From positions 124,001 through 188,000 of the forward strand of contig JAWQEG010001429.1 of the NCBI GenBank assembly GCA_033782935.1: a stretch of 64,000 bases of DNA, in the 5' to 3' direction. Positions within the stretch are counted from its first letter, which is position 1. Each line of letters starts with the position of its first letter. The DNA is from Petrolisthes cinctipes (lineage: Eukaryota > Arthropoda > Malacostraca > Decapoda > Porcellanidae). Positions 41,235 through 52,391 of this stretch are shown here, piece by piece. The notes under the pieces are model-generated. The model saw only the letters and a program-made list of their open reading frames with translations, made no database searches and was not told the DNA's origin. The position numbers and the translations under genes were made by a program.

Positions 41235-42208
41235 AAAACATGATAAAAATCGATATTTTGGGTGCCTAAAGTCGATATATGGATGCAAATTCTGTACCCG
41301 TTTATATCTCAAATTCAGGTTCAAAACACCCTAATATTCAATATTTTTTGGTCCCAGAAGCGATCTGTACATGCCTACTCCGTGTTAGAGTATTTTTAAA
41401 AAACAGGCCCAAAACATGAAGAAAATCGATATTTTACTTGCCCAATGTCAATATGTGTATGTATCTTCTGTACCCGTTTATATCCCAAATTTCGGCTCGG
41501 AAAATCCGAAAATTAGATATTTTTTTGTCCCAGAAGCTATCTGTATATGCCTACTCAGTGCTAGAATATTTTCAAAATATAGTCTCAAAACAGTCTAAAA
41601 ATCGATATATTAGGTGTCCAAAGTCGATATGTGCATGCATCTTCTGTACACGTTAATATCTTAAATTCAGGCTCAGAACCCCCGAAAATTCAATATTTTT
41701 GGGACCCTGAAGCGATCTGTACATGCCTACTCAGTGCTAGAATGTTTTCAAATTATCGGCTCAAAACATGCAAAAATTTGATATTTTAGGTGTCCAAAGT
41801 CGATATGTCATTGCATCTTCTGTACCCGTTTATATCTCAAATTCTGGCTCAAAACCCCCGAAAATTCGATATTTTTGGGTCAGAGAAGCGATCTGTACAT
41901 GCCTACTCCGTGTTAGTGTATTTTCAAAATACAGGCCCAAAACATGCTAAAAATCAATATGTTAGGTGCCCAATGTCGATATGTGCATGCTTCTTCTGTA
42001 CCCGTTTATATCTCAAATTCAGGCTCAAAATACCCGAAAATTCGATATTTTGGGTTTTTTTAAGCTATCTGTTCGTGCATACTTCGTGTTAGGTGTTTTT
42101 AAAATACATGCACAAAACATGCTGAAAATCGATATTTTAGGTGCAAAAAGTCAATATGTGTATGCATCCTCTGTACCCGGTTATATCCCAAATTCAGGCT
42201 CAAAACAC
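41235..42208 (+). repeat. Family C segment, copy 2 (about 974 bp)
   Basis: This is the second copy of 38,420-39,393 at offset 2,815. It begins at the AACATGATAAAAATCGAT monomer and ends where copy 1 continues with CACCCAAAAATTCAAT but copy 2 with CACCCGAAAATTCGAC. A related but more diverged AACATGAAGAAAATCGAT monomer lies again near 42,822, eight monomers after 41,416. Confidence 0.87.
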
Positions 42209-45200
42209 CCGAAAATTCGACATTTTTGGGTTCCAGAAGCGATCTGTATATGCCTACCCAGTGCTAGAATATTTTCAAAATATAGGCCGAAAACATGCTC
42301 AAAATCGATATTTTGGGTGCCCAAAGTCGATATGTGCATGCATCTTCTGTATCCGTTTATATCTCAAATTCAGGCTCAAAACACCCAAAAATTCGATATT
42401 TTTGTGTCCCAGAAGCGATCTGTACATGCCTACTCCGTGGTAGAGTATTTAAAAAATACAGGCCCAAAACATGCTCAAAATCGATATTTTGGGTGCCCAA
42501 AGTCGATATATGCATGCATCTTCTGTACCCGTTTATATCCCAAATTCAGTCTCAAAAAAGCCGAAAATTCGATATTTTTGGGTTCCAGAAGCGATCAGTA
42601 CATGCCTACTCAGTGCTAGAATATTTTCAAAATATAGGCCAAAACATGCTGAAAATCGATATTTTAGGTGCCCAAAGTCGATATGTGCATGCATCTTCTG
42701 TACCCGTTTATATCTCAAATTCATGCTCAAAACACCAGAAAATTCGATATTTTTGTGTCCCAGAAGCTATCTGTACATGCCTACTCCGTGTTAGAGTATT
42801 TTTAAAAAACAGGCCCAAAACATGAAGAAAATCGATATTTTACTTGTCCAATGTCAATATGTGTATGTATCTTCGGTACCCGTTTATATCCCAAATTTAT
42901 GCTCGAAACATCCGAAAATTCGATATTTTTTTGTCACAGAAGCGATCTGTATATGCCTACTCAGTGCTAGAATATTTTCAACATATAGTCCCAAAACATG
43001 CTAAAAATCGATATTTTAGGTACCCGAAGTCGATATGAGCATGCATCTTCTGTACCCGTTAATATCTTAAATTCAGGCTCAGAACACCCGAAAATTCAAT
43101 ATTTTTGGGTCCCTGAAGCGATCTGTACATGCCTACTCAGTGCTAGAATGTTTTCAAATTATAGGCTGAAAACATGCTAAAAATCGATATTTTAGGTGCC
43201 CAAAGTCGATATGTGCATGCATCTTCTGTACCCGTTTATATCTCAAATTCAGGCTCAAAATACCCAAAAATTCGATATTTTTGTGTCCCAGAAGCGATCT
43301 GTACATTCTTACTCCGTGTCAGAGTATTTTAAAAATACATGCCCAAAACATGCTCAAAATCGATATTTGGGGTGCCCAAAGTCGATATATGCATGCATCC
43401 TCTGTACCCGTTTATATCTCAAATTCAGGTTCAAAACACCCAAATATTCGATATTTTTGTGTCCCAGAAGCGATCTGTACATGCCTACTCCGTGTTAGAG
43501 TATTTTCAAAGTACAGGCCAAAAACATGCTGAAAATCGATATTTTGGGTGCCCAAATTCGATATGTGCAAGCATCTACTGTACCCATTTATATCTCAAAT
43601 ACAGGCTCAAAACACCCGAAAACTCGATATTTTTGGGTCACAGAAGCGATCTGTACATGCCTACTCCTTTCTAGAATGTTTTCAAGATACAGACCCAAAA
43701 CATGCTCAAAATCGATATTTTAGGTGCAAAAAGTCGATATGTGCATGCATCTTCTGTACCCGTTAATATCTCAAATTCAGGCTCAGAACACCCGAAAATT
43801 CAATATTTTTGGGTCCCTGAAGCGATCTGTACATGCCTACTCAGTGCTAGAATGTTTTCAAATTATAGGCTCAAAACATGCTAAAAATTGATATTTTAGG
43901 TGTCCAAAGTCGATATGTGCATGCATCTTCTGTACCCGTTTATATCTCAAATTCAGGCTCAAAACACCCGAAAATTCGATATTTTTGGGTCCCAGAAGCT
44001 ATCTGTACATGCATACTCCGTGTTAGGTGTTTTTAAAATACAGGCCCAAAACATGCTGAAAATCGATATTTTAGGTGCAAAAAGTCAATATGTGTATGCA
44101 TCCTCTGTACCCGGTTATATCCCAAATTAAGGCTCAAAACACCCGAAAATTCGATATTTTTGGGTTCCAGAAGTGATCTGTATATGCCTACCAAGTGCTA
44201 GAATATTTTCAAAATATAGGCTCAAAACATGCTAAAAATCGATATTTTGGGTGCCCATAGTCGATATGTGCATGCATCTTCTGTACCCGTTTATATCCCA
44301 AATTCAGTCTCAAAACAGCCGAAAATTCGAAATTTTTGGGTCCCAGAAGCGATCTGTACATGCCTACTCAGTGCTAGAATATTTTCAAAATATAGGCCAA
44401 AACATGCTGAAAATCGATATTTTAGGTGCCCAAAGTCAATATGTGTATTCATCTTCTGTACCCGTCTATATCCCAAATTCAGGTTCAAAACACTCGAAAA
44501 TTCGATATTTTTGGGTCCCAGAAGCAATCTGTACATGCCTACTTCTTGCTAGAATGTTTTCAAGATACAGACCCAAAACATGCTCAAAATCGATATTTTA
44601 GGTGCAAAAAGTCGATATGTGCATGCATCTTCTGTACCCGTTTATATCTCAAATTCAGGCTCAAAACTCCGAAAATTCGATATTTTTGTGTCCCAGAAGC
44701 GATCTGTACATGCATACTCCGTGTTAAAGTGTTTTTAAAATACAGGCCCAAAACATGCTGAAAAATGATATTTTAGGTGCACAAAGTCAATATGTGTATG
44801 CATTCTCTGTACCCGGTTATATCTCAAATTCAGGCTCAAAACACCCGAAAATTCGATATTTTTGGGTCCCAGAAGCGATCTGTACATACCTACTCAGTGC
44901 TAGAATATTTTCAAATTATACGCCCAAAACATACTAAAAATCGATATTTTGGGTGGCAAAGTCGATATGTGCATGCATCTTCTGTACCCGTTTATATCTC
45001 AAATTCAGGCTCAAAAAACCCAAAAATTCGATATTTTTGTGTTCCAGAAGCGATCTGTTCATGTCTACACCGTGTTTGAGTATTTTCGAGATACAGACCC
45101 AAAACATGTTAAAAATCGATATTTTGGGTGCCCAAAGTCGATATGTGCATGCATCTTCTGTACCCGTTTATATCTCAAATTCAGGCTTAAAACACCCAAA

Positions 45201-47587
45201 AATTCGATATTTTTGTGTCCCTGAAGCTATCTATACGTGTCTACTCCGTGTTAGAGAACTTTAAAAATACAGGCCCAAAACATGCTCAAAATCGATATAT
45301 TGGGTGCCCAAAATCGATATGTGCATGCATCTTCTGTACCCGTTTATATCTCAAATTCAGACTCAAAACACCCGAATAATCGATGTTTTTGGGTCCCAAA
45401 AGCCATCTGTACATGCATACTCCGTGTTAGAGTATTTTCAAAATACAAGTCTAAAACATGCTGAAAATCAATATTTTAGATGTCCAAAGTCAATATGTGT
45501 ATGCATCTTCTGTACCCGTCTATATCCCAAATTCAGGTTCAAAACATTCGAAAATTCGATATTTTTGGGTCCCAGAAGCAATCTGTACATGCCTACTTCT
45601 TGATAGAATGTTTTCAAGATACAGACCCAAAACATGCTAAATATCGATATTTTGGGTGCCCAAAGTCGAAATGTGCATGCATCTTCTGTACCCGTTTATA
45701 TCTCAAATTCAGGCTCAAAACAAACAAAAATTCGATATTTTTGTGTCCCAGAAGCGATCTGTACGTGTCTACTCTGTGTTAGAGTATTTTAAGAATACAG
45801 GCCAAAAACATGCTCAAAATCGATATTTTATATGCCCAAAGTCGATATGTGCATGCATCTTCTGTACCCGTTTATATCTCAAATTCAGGCTCAAAACACC
45901 CGAAAATTCAATATTTTTGGGTCCCAGAAGCGATCTGTACGTGCATACTCCGTGTTAGAGTGTTTTTAAAATACAGGCCTAAAACATGCTGAAAATCAAT
46001 ATTTTATGTGAACAAAGTCAATATGTGTATGCATCTTCTGTACCCGTGTATATCCCTAATTCAGGTTCAAAACACCAGAAAATTCGATATTTTTGGGTCC
46101 CAGAAGCGATCTGTACATGCCTACTCCTTGCTGGAATATTTTCAAGATACCGACCCAAAACATGCTCAAAATCGATATTTTAAGTGCAAAAAGTCGATAT
46201 GTGCATGCATCTTCTGTACCCGTTTATATCTCAAATTCAGGCTCAAAACTCCGTGAATTCGATATTTTTGGGTCCCTTAAGCAATCTGCACATGCCTACT
46301 CAGTGCTAGAATGTTTTTAAAATACAAGCCCAAAACATGCTATAAATCGATATTTTAGGTGTCCAAAGTCGATATGTGCATGCATCTTCTGTACCCGTTT
46401 ATATCCCAAAATCTGGCTCAAAACCCCCGAAAATTCAATATTTTTGGGTCCCAGAAGCGATCTGTACATGCCTACTCAGTGCTAGAATATTTTCAAATTA
46501 TACGCCCAAAGCATACTAAAAATCGATATTTTGGGTGCCAAAGTCGATATGTGCATGCATCTTCTGTACCCGTTTATATCTCAAATTCAGGCTCAAAACA
46601 CCCAAAAATTCGATATTTTTGTGTCCCAGAAGCGATCTGTACGTGTCTACTCCGTGTTAGAGTACTTTAAAAATACAGGCCCAAAACATGCTCAAAATCG
46701 ATATATTGGGAGCCCAAAGTCGATATGTGCATGCATCTTCTGTACCCGTTTATATCTTAAATTCAGACTCAAAACACCCGAATAATCGATATTTTTGGGT
46801 CCCAAAAGCTATCTGTACATTCATACTCCGTGTTAGAGTATTTTCAAAATACAAGCCTAAAACATGCTGAAAATCGATATTTTAGCTGCCCAAAGTCAAT
46901 ATGTGTATGCATCTTTTGTACCCGTCTATATCCCAAATTCAGGTTCAAAACATTCGAAAATTCGATATTTTTTGGTCCCAGAAGCAATCTGTACATGCCT
47001 ACTTCTTGCTAGAATGTTTTCAAGATATAGACCCAAAACATGCTAAAAATCGATATTTTGGGTGACCAAAGTCGATATGTGCATGCATCTTCTGTACCCG
47101 TTTATATCTCAAATTCAGGCTCAAAACAAACAAAAATTCGATATTTTTGTGTCCCAGAAGCGATCTGTACGTGTCTACTCTGTGTTAGAGTATTTTTAAA
47201 ATACAGGCCCAAAACATGCTCAAAATCGATATATTGGGTGCCCAAAGTCGATATGTGCATGCATCTTCTTTACCCGTTTATATCTTAAATTCAGACTCAA
47301 AACACCCGAATAATCGATATTTTTGTGACCCAAAAGCCATCTGTACATGCATACTCCGTGTTAGAGTATTTTCAAAATACAAGCCTAAAACATGCTGAAA
47401 ATCGATATTTTAGCTGCCCAAAGTCAATATGTGTATGCATTTTCTGTACCCGTCTATATCTTAAATTCAGGTTCAAAACCTTCGAAAATTCGATATTTTT
47501 GGGACACAGAAGCAATATGTACATGCCTACTTCTTGCTAGAATGTTTTCAAGATACAGACCCAAAACATGCTCAAAATCGATATTTT
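42209..47587 (+). repeat. Diverged A/D-type monomers with local trimer amplification
   Basis: About 30 monomers change gradually from the C types to A/D types (TTCTTGCTAGAATG with AAGATACAGACCC, CAAATTATACGCCC). A trimer is locally repeated: 46,688 onward recurs at 47,216 with an offset of exactly 528 bp (three monomers, shared GAATAATCGATATTTTTG and AAAATACAAGCCTAAAAC). A related monomer occurs at 45,282, and another at 62,506 far downstream. There is no gene. Confidence 0.83.
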
Positions 47588-47666
47588 CGGTGCAAAAAGT
47601 CGATATGTGCATGCATCTTCTGTACCCGTTTATATCTCAAATTCAGGCTCAAAACACCCGAAAATT
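47579..47666 (+). repeat. Half-unit a (88 bp) of the representative monomer
   Basis: This is the first of two related 88-bp halves. It runs from CGATATTTT through GTCGATATGTGCATGCATC, CTGTACCCG and AAATTCAGGC to the sequence just before TTCGATATTTTT. Aligned without gaps to half b it keeps CGATATTTT at the start, CCCA, CGAT at position 23, CATGC around 32-36, AAAT.CAGGC at 61-70 and CAAAACA at 72-78. About 59 of 88 positions match on a by-eye consensus, which is far above chance for ungapped DNA of this composition. Confidence 0.85.
47603..47616. other. 14-bp alternating purine-pyrimidine tract with TGCATGCA palindrome
   Basis: ATATGTGCATGCAT alternates purine and pyrimidine for 14 bases and contains the perfect 8-bp palindrome TGCATGCA (47,608-47,615). 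It is among the most constant segments of the monomer and recurs once per 176 bp in most units; the variant ATATGTGTATGCAT keeps the alternation but breaks the palindrome. Confidence 0.7.
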
Positions 47667-47754
47667 CGATATTTTTGGGTCCCAGAAGCGATCTGTACAT
47701 GTCTACTCCGTGTTAGAGTATTTTTAAAATACAGGCCCAAAACATACTAAAAAT
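47667..47754 (+). repeat. Half-unit b (88 bp) of the representative monomer
   Basis: This is the second 88-bp half. It starts at CGATATTTTTGGGTCCC, continues through GCGATCTGTACATG and the variable TACTCCGTGTTAGAG or TACTCAGTGCTAGAA segment, and ends in GCCCAAAACAT before the next monomer. It is collinear with half a and shares the CGAT box pair at positions 1 and 23. In this monomer the a-to-b and b-to-next-a distances are both exactly 88 bp (47,579, 47,667, 47,755). Confidence 0.85.
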
Positions 47755-48643
47755 CGATATTTTAGGTGTCCAAAGTCGATATGTGCATGCATCTTCTGTA
47801 CCCGTTTATATCTCAAATTCAGGCTCAAAACACCCAAAAAATAGATATTTTTGTGTCCCAGAAGCGATCTGTAAATGTCTACACCGTGTTTGAGTATTTT
47901 CAAAATGCAGGCCCAAAAGATGCTCAAAATCGATATTTTAGGTGCCCAAAGTCGATATGTGCATGCATCTTCTGTACCGGTTTATATCTCAAATTCATGC
48001 TCAAAACACCCGAAAATTCAATGTTTTTGGGTCCCAGAAGCGATCTGTACGTGCATACTCTGTGTTAGAGTGTTTTTAAAATACAGGCCCAAAACATGCT
48101 GAAAATCGATATTTTATGTGCAAAAAGTCGATATGTGCATGCATCTTCTGTACCCGTTTATATCTCAAATTCAGGCTTAAAACTCCCGAAAATTCAATAT
48201 TTTTGGGTCCCAGAAGCGATCTGTACATGCCTACTCAGTGCTAGAATGTTTTCAAAATATAGGCTCAGAACATGCTAAAAATCGATATTTTGGGTGCCCA
48301 AAGTCGATATGTGCATGCATCTTCTGTACCCGTTTATATCTCAAATTCAGGCTCAAAACTCCCAAAAATTCGATATTTTTGTGTCCCAGAAGCGATCTGT
48401 ACGTGTCTACTCCGTGTTAGAGTATTTTAAAAGTACAGGCCCAAAACATGCTCAAAATCGATATATTTTGTGCCCAAAGTCGATATGTGCATGCATCTTC
48501 TGTACCCGTCTATATCCCAAATTCAGGTTCAAAACATTCGAAAATTCGATGTTTTTGGGTTCCAGAAGCAATCTGTACATGCATACTCAGTGCTAGAATG
48601 TTTTCAAGATACAGACCCAAAACATGATCAAAATCGATATTTT

Positions 48644-49755
48644 AGGTGCAAAAAGTCGATATGTGCATGCATCTTCTGTACCCGTTTATATCTCAAATTC
48701 AGGCTCAAAACACCCGAAAATTCGATATTTTTGGGTCCCAGAAGCGATCTGTACATGTCTACTCCGTGTTAGAGTATTTTTAAAATACAGGCCCAAAACA
48801 TACTAAAAATCGATATTTTAGGTGTCCAAAGTCGATATGTGCATGCATCTTCTGTACCCGTTTATATCTCAAATTCAGGCTCAAAACACCCAAAAAATAG
48901 ATATTTTTGTGTCCCAGAAGCGATCTGTAAATGTCTACACCGTGTTTGAGTATTTTCAAAATGCAGGCCCAAAAGATGCTCAAAATCGATATTTTAGGTG
49001 CCCAAAGTCGATATGTGCATGCATCTTCTGTACCGGTTTATATCTCAAATTCATGCTCAAAACACCCGAAAATTCAATGTTTTTGGTCCCAGAAGCGATC
49101 TGTACGTGCATACTCTGTGTTAGAGTGTTTTTAAAATACAGGCCCAAAACATGCTGAAAATCGATATTTTATGTGCAAAAAGTCGATATGTGCATGCATC
49201 TTCTGTACCCGTTTATATCTCAAATTCAGGCTTAAAACTCCCGAAAATTCAATATTTTTGGGTCCCAGAAGCGATCTGTACATGCCTACTCAGTGCTAGA
49301 ATGTTTTCAAAATATAGGCTCAGAACATGCTAAAAATCGATATTTTGGGTGCCCAAAGTCGATATGTGCATGCATCTTCTGTACCCGTTTATATCTCAAA
49401 TTCAGGCTCAAAACTCCCAAAAATTCGATATTTTTGTGTCCCAGAAGCGATCTGTACGTGTCTACTCCGTGTTAGAGTATTTTAAAAGTACAGGCCCAAA
49501 ACATGCTCAAAATCGATATATTTTGTGCCCAAAGTCGATATGTGCATGCATCTTCTGTACCCGTCTATATCCCAAATTCTGGTTCAAAACATTCGAAAAT
49601 TCGATGTTTTTGGGTTCCAGAAGCAATCTGTACATGCATACTCAGTGCTAGAATGTTTTCAAGATACAGACCCAAAACATGATCAAAATCGATATTTTAG
49701 GTGCAAAAAGTCGATATGTGCATGCATCTTCTGTACCCGTTTATATCTCAAATTC
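48644..49755 (+). repeat. 6-monomer HOR, copy 2 (1,055 bp plus a partial third start)
   Basis: This is the second copy of the 6-mer. The match continues about 57 bp into a third unit and stops at 49,756, where AATTCAAGCTC replaces AATTCAGGCTC. The end of copy 1 and all of copy 2 fall inside the larger family D repeat and therefore recur at 54,435-55,905. Confidence 0.9.
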
Positions 49756-51224
49756 AAGCTCAAAACACCCGAAAATTCCATATTTTTGGGTCCCTTAAGC
49801 GATCTGTACATGCATACTCAGTGCTAGAATGTTTTCAAAATGTAGGCTCAAAACAAGCTAAAAACCGATATTTTAGGTGTCCAAAGTCGATATGTGCATG
49901 CATCTTCTGTACCCGTTTATATCTCAAATTCAGGCTCAAAACTCCGAAAATTCGAAATTTTTGGGTCCCAGAAGCGATCTGTACATGCCTACTCAGAGCT
50001 AGAATGGTTTCAAAATAGAGGCTCAGAACATGCTGTAAATCGATATTTTAGATGCCCAAAGTCAATATGTGTATGTATCTTCTGTACCCGTCTGTATCCC
50101 AAATTCGGGTTCAAAACAATCGAAAATTCGATATATTTGGGTCCCAGAAGCAATCTGTACATGCCTACTTCTTGCTAGAATGTTTTCAAGATACAGACCC
50201 AAAACATGCTCAAAATCGATATTTTAGGTGCAAAAAGTCGATATGTGCATGCATCTTCTGTACCCGTTTATATCTCAAATTCAGGCTCAAAACTCCGAAA
50301 ATTCGATATTTTGTGTCCCAGAAGCGATCTGTACATGCATACTCAGTGTTAGAGTGTTTTTAAAGTACAGGCCCAAAATATGCTGAAAATTGATATTTTA
50401 GGTGCACAAAGTCATTATGTGTATGCATTTTCTGTACCCGGTTATATCTCAAATTCAGGCTCAAAACACCCGAAAATTCAATATTTTTGGGTCCTAGAAG
50501 CGATCTGTACATGCCTACTCAGTGCTAGAATGTTTTCAAAATAGAGGCTGAGAACATGCTAAAAATCGATATTTTGGGTGCCCAAAGTCGATATGTGCAT
50601 GCATCTTCTGTACCCGTTTATATCTCAAATTCAGGCTCAAAACTCCCAAAAATTCGATATTTTTGTGTCCCAGAAGCGATCTGTACGTGTCTACTCCGTG
50701 TTAGAGTATTTTTAAAATTCAGGCCCAAAACATACTAAAAATCGATATTTTAGGTGTCCAAAGTCGATATGTGCATGCATCTTCTGTACCCGTTTATATC
50801 TCAAATTCAGGCTCAAAACACCCAAAAAATAGATATTTTTGTGTCCCAGAAGCGATCTGTACATGCCTACTCCGTGTTACAGTATTTTCAAAATACAGGC
50901 GCAAAACATGCTCAAAATTAATATTTGAGGTGCCCAAAGTCGATATGTGCATGCATCTTCTGTATCCGTTTATATCTCAAATTCAGGCTCAAAATTCCCG
51001 AAAATTCGATATTTTTGGGTCCCAGAAGCGATCTGTACATGCCTTCTCCGTGTTAATGTATTTTCAAAATACAGGCTCAAAACATTCTGAAAATCTATAT
51101 TTTAGGTGCCCAAAGTCAATATGTGTATGCATCTTCTGTACCCATCTATATCTCAAATTCAGGTTCAAAACACCAGAAAATTCGGTATTTTTGGGTCCCA
51201 GAAGCGATCTGTACATGCCTACTC

Positions 51225-51240
51225 CTTGCTAGATACAGAC
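51225..51240 (+). repeat. 12-bp microhomology deletion in a D monomer
   Basis: The monomer reads CTTGCTAGATACAGACCC, whereas its relatives read CTTGCTAGAATG, TTTTCAAGATACAGACCC. Twelve bases between two AGA trinucleotides are absent. The same event is present in D2 at 57,556-57,558. Confidence 0.9.
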
Positions 51241-52373
51241 CCAAAACATGCTCTAAATCGATATTTTAAGTGCAAAAAGTCGATATTTGCAAGCATCTTC
51301 TGTACCCGTTTATATCTCAAATTCAGGCTCAAAACTCCGAAAATTCGATATTTTTGTGTCCCAGAAGCAATCTGCACATGCATACTCCGTGTTAGAGTGT
51401 TTTTAAAATACAGGACCAAAACATGCTAAAAATTAATATTTTAGGTGCGCAAAGTCAATATGTGTATGCATTCTCTGTACCCGGTTATATCTCAAATTCA
51501 GGCTCAAAACTCCCGAAAATTCCAAATTTTTGGGTCCCAGAAGCGATCGTTACATGCCTACTCAGTGCTAGAATGTTTTCAAAATATAGGCTCAGAACAT
51601 GCTAAAAATCGATATTTTGGGTGCCCAAAGTCGATATGTGCATGCATCTTCTGTACCCGTTTATATCTCAAATTCAGGCTCAAAACACCCAAAAATTCGA
51701 TATTTTTGTGTCCCAGAAGCGATCTGTACGTGTCTACTCCGTGTTAGAGTATTTTAAAAATACAGGCCCAAAACATGCTCAAAATCGATATATTTTGTGC
51801 CCAAAGTCGATATGAGCATGCATCTTCTGTACTCGTCTATATCCCAAATTCAGGTTCAAAACATTCGAAAATTCGATATTTTTGGGTTCCAGAAGCAATC
51901 TGTACATGCCTACTTCTTGCTAGAATGTTTTCAAGATACAGTCCCAAAACATGCTCAAAATCGATATTTTAGGTGCAAAAAGTCGATATGTGCATGCATC
52001 TTCTGTACCCGTTTATATCTCAAATTCATGCTCAAAACACCCGAAAATTCGAAATTTTTGGGTCCCAGAAGCGATCTGTACATGCCTACTCCGTGTTAGA
52101 GTATTTTCAATATACAGGCCCAAAACATGCTCAAAATCGATATTTAAGGTGCCTAAAGCCGATATGTGCATGCATCTTCTGTATCCGTTTATATCTCAAA
52201 TTCAGGCTCAAAATACCCGAAAATTCGATATTTTTGGGTCCCAGAAGCGATCTGTACATGCCTTCTCCGTGTTAAAGTATTTTCAAAATACAGGCTCAAA
52301 ACATTCTGAAAATCTATATTTTAGGTGACCAAAGTCAATATGTGTATGCATCTTCTGTACCCATCTATATCTC

Positions 52374-52391
52374 AAATTCAGCAAATTCAGG
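52374..52391 (+). repeat. 9-bp tandem microduplication (AAATTCAGC AAATTCAGG)
   Basis: Two 9-bp units lie side by side where other monomers have one AAATTCAGG. The identical structure is found in D2 at 58,699-58,716, so slippage happened once before the HOR was duplicated. Confidence 0.9.

Larger units (their letters stand above)
47579..47754 (+). repeat. Representative satellite monomer (176 bp, near consensus)
   Basis: This monomer is counted from the CG of one ATCGATATTTT box to the same base of the next box (47,579 to 47,755), which is exactly 176 bp. It has four CGAT boxes at monomer positions 1, 23, 89 and 111. It also has the 8-bp palindrome TGCATGCA (47,608-47,615) and the TGTACA palindrome in the second half. 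Consensus GC by hand count is about 41%, with seven CpG sites. A second monomer checked the same way, 61,637-61,812, is also exactly 176 bp. Confidence 0.95.
47588..48643 (+). repeat. 6-monomer HOR (1,056 bp), copy 1
   Basis: This copy matches the next 1,055 bp almost base for base, six monomers long. Markers are CACCCAAAAAATAGATATT, GTAAATGTCTACACCGTG, CAAAAGATGCTC, TGTACCGGTTTATATCTC and CGATATATTTTGTGCCC. The 1-bp difference in length comes from TTTTTGGGTCCC in copy 1 against TTTTTGGTCCC near 49,086 in copy 2. The match starts after 47,587. Confidence 0.9.

Noticed and set aside
41966..42619. Open reading frame of 217 codons, and several hundred other frames of 60-204 codons, mostly on the + strand
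   Set aside because: They begin and end at the same monomer phases throughout the array and encode the same few peptide strings in shifting frames, because 176 is 2 more than a multiple of 3. There is no conserved domain and no frame preserved between HOR copies beyond nucleotide identity. Most of the variation comes with no sign of codon constraint.
47579..47644. 22-bp ancestral repeat (four per 88-bp half)
   Set aside because: CGAT boxes are 22 bp apart, but the remaining 22-bp segments show only weak similarity by eye, so a 22-bp origin is not supported.
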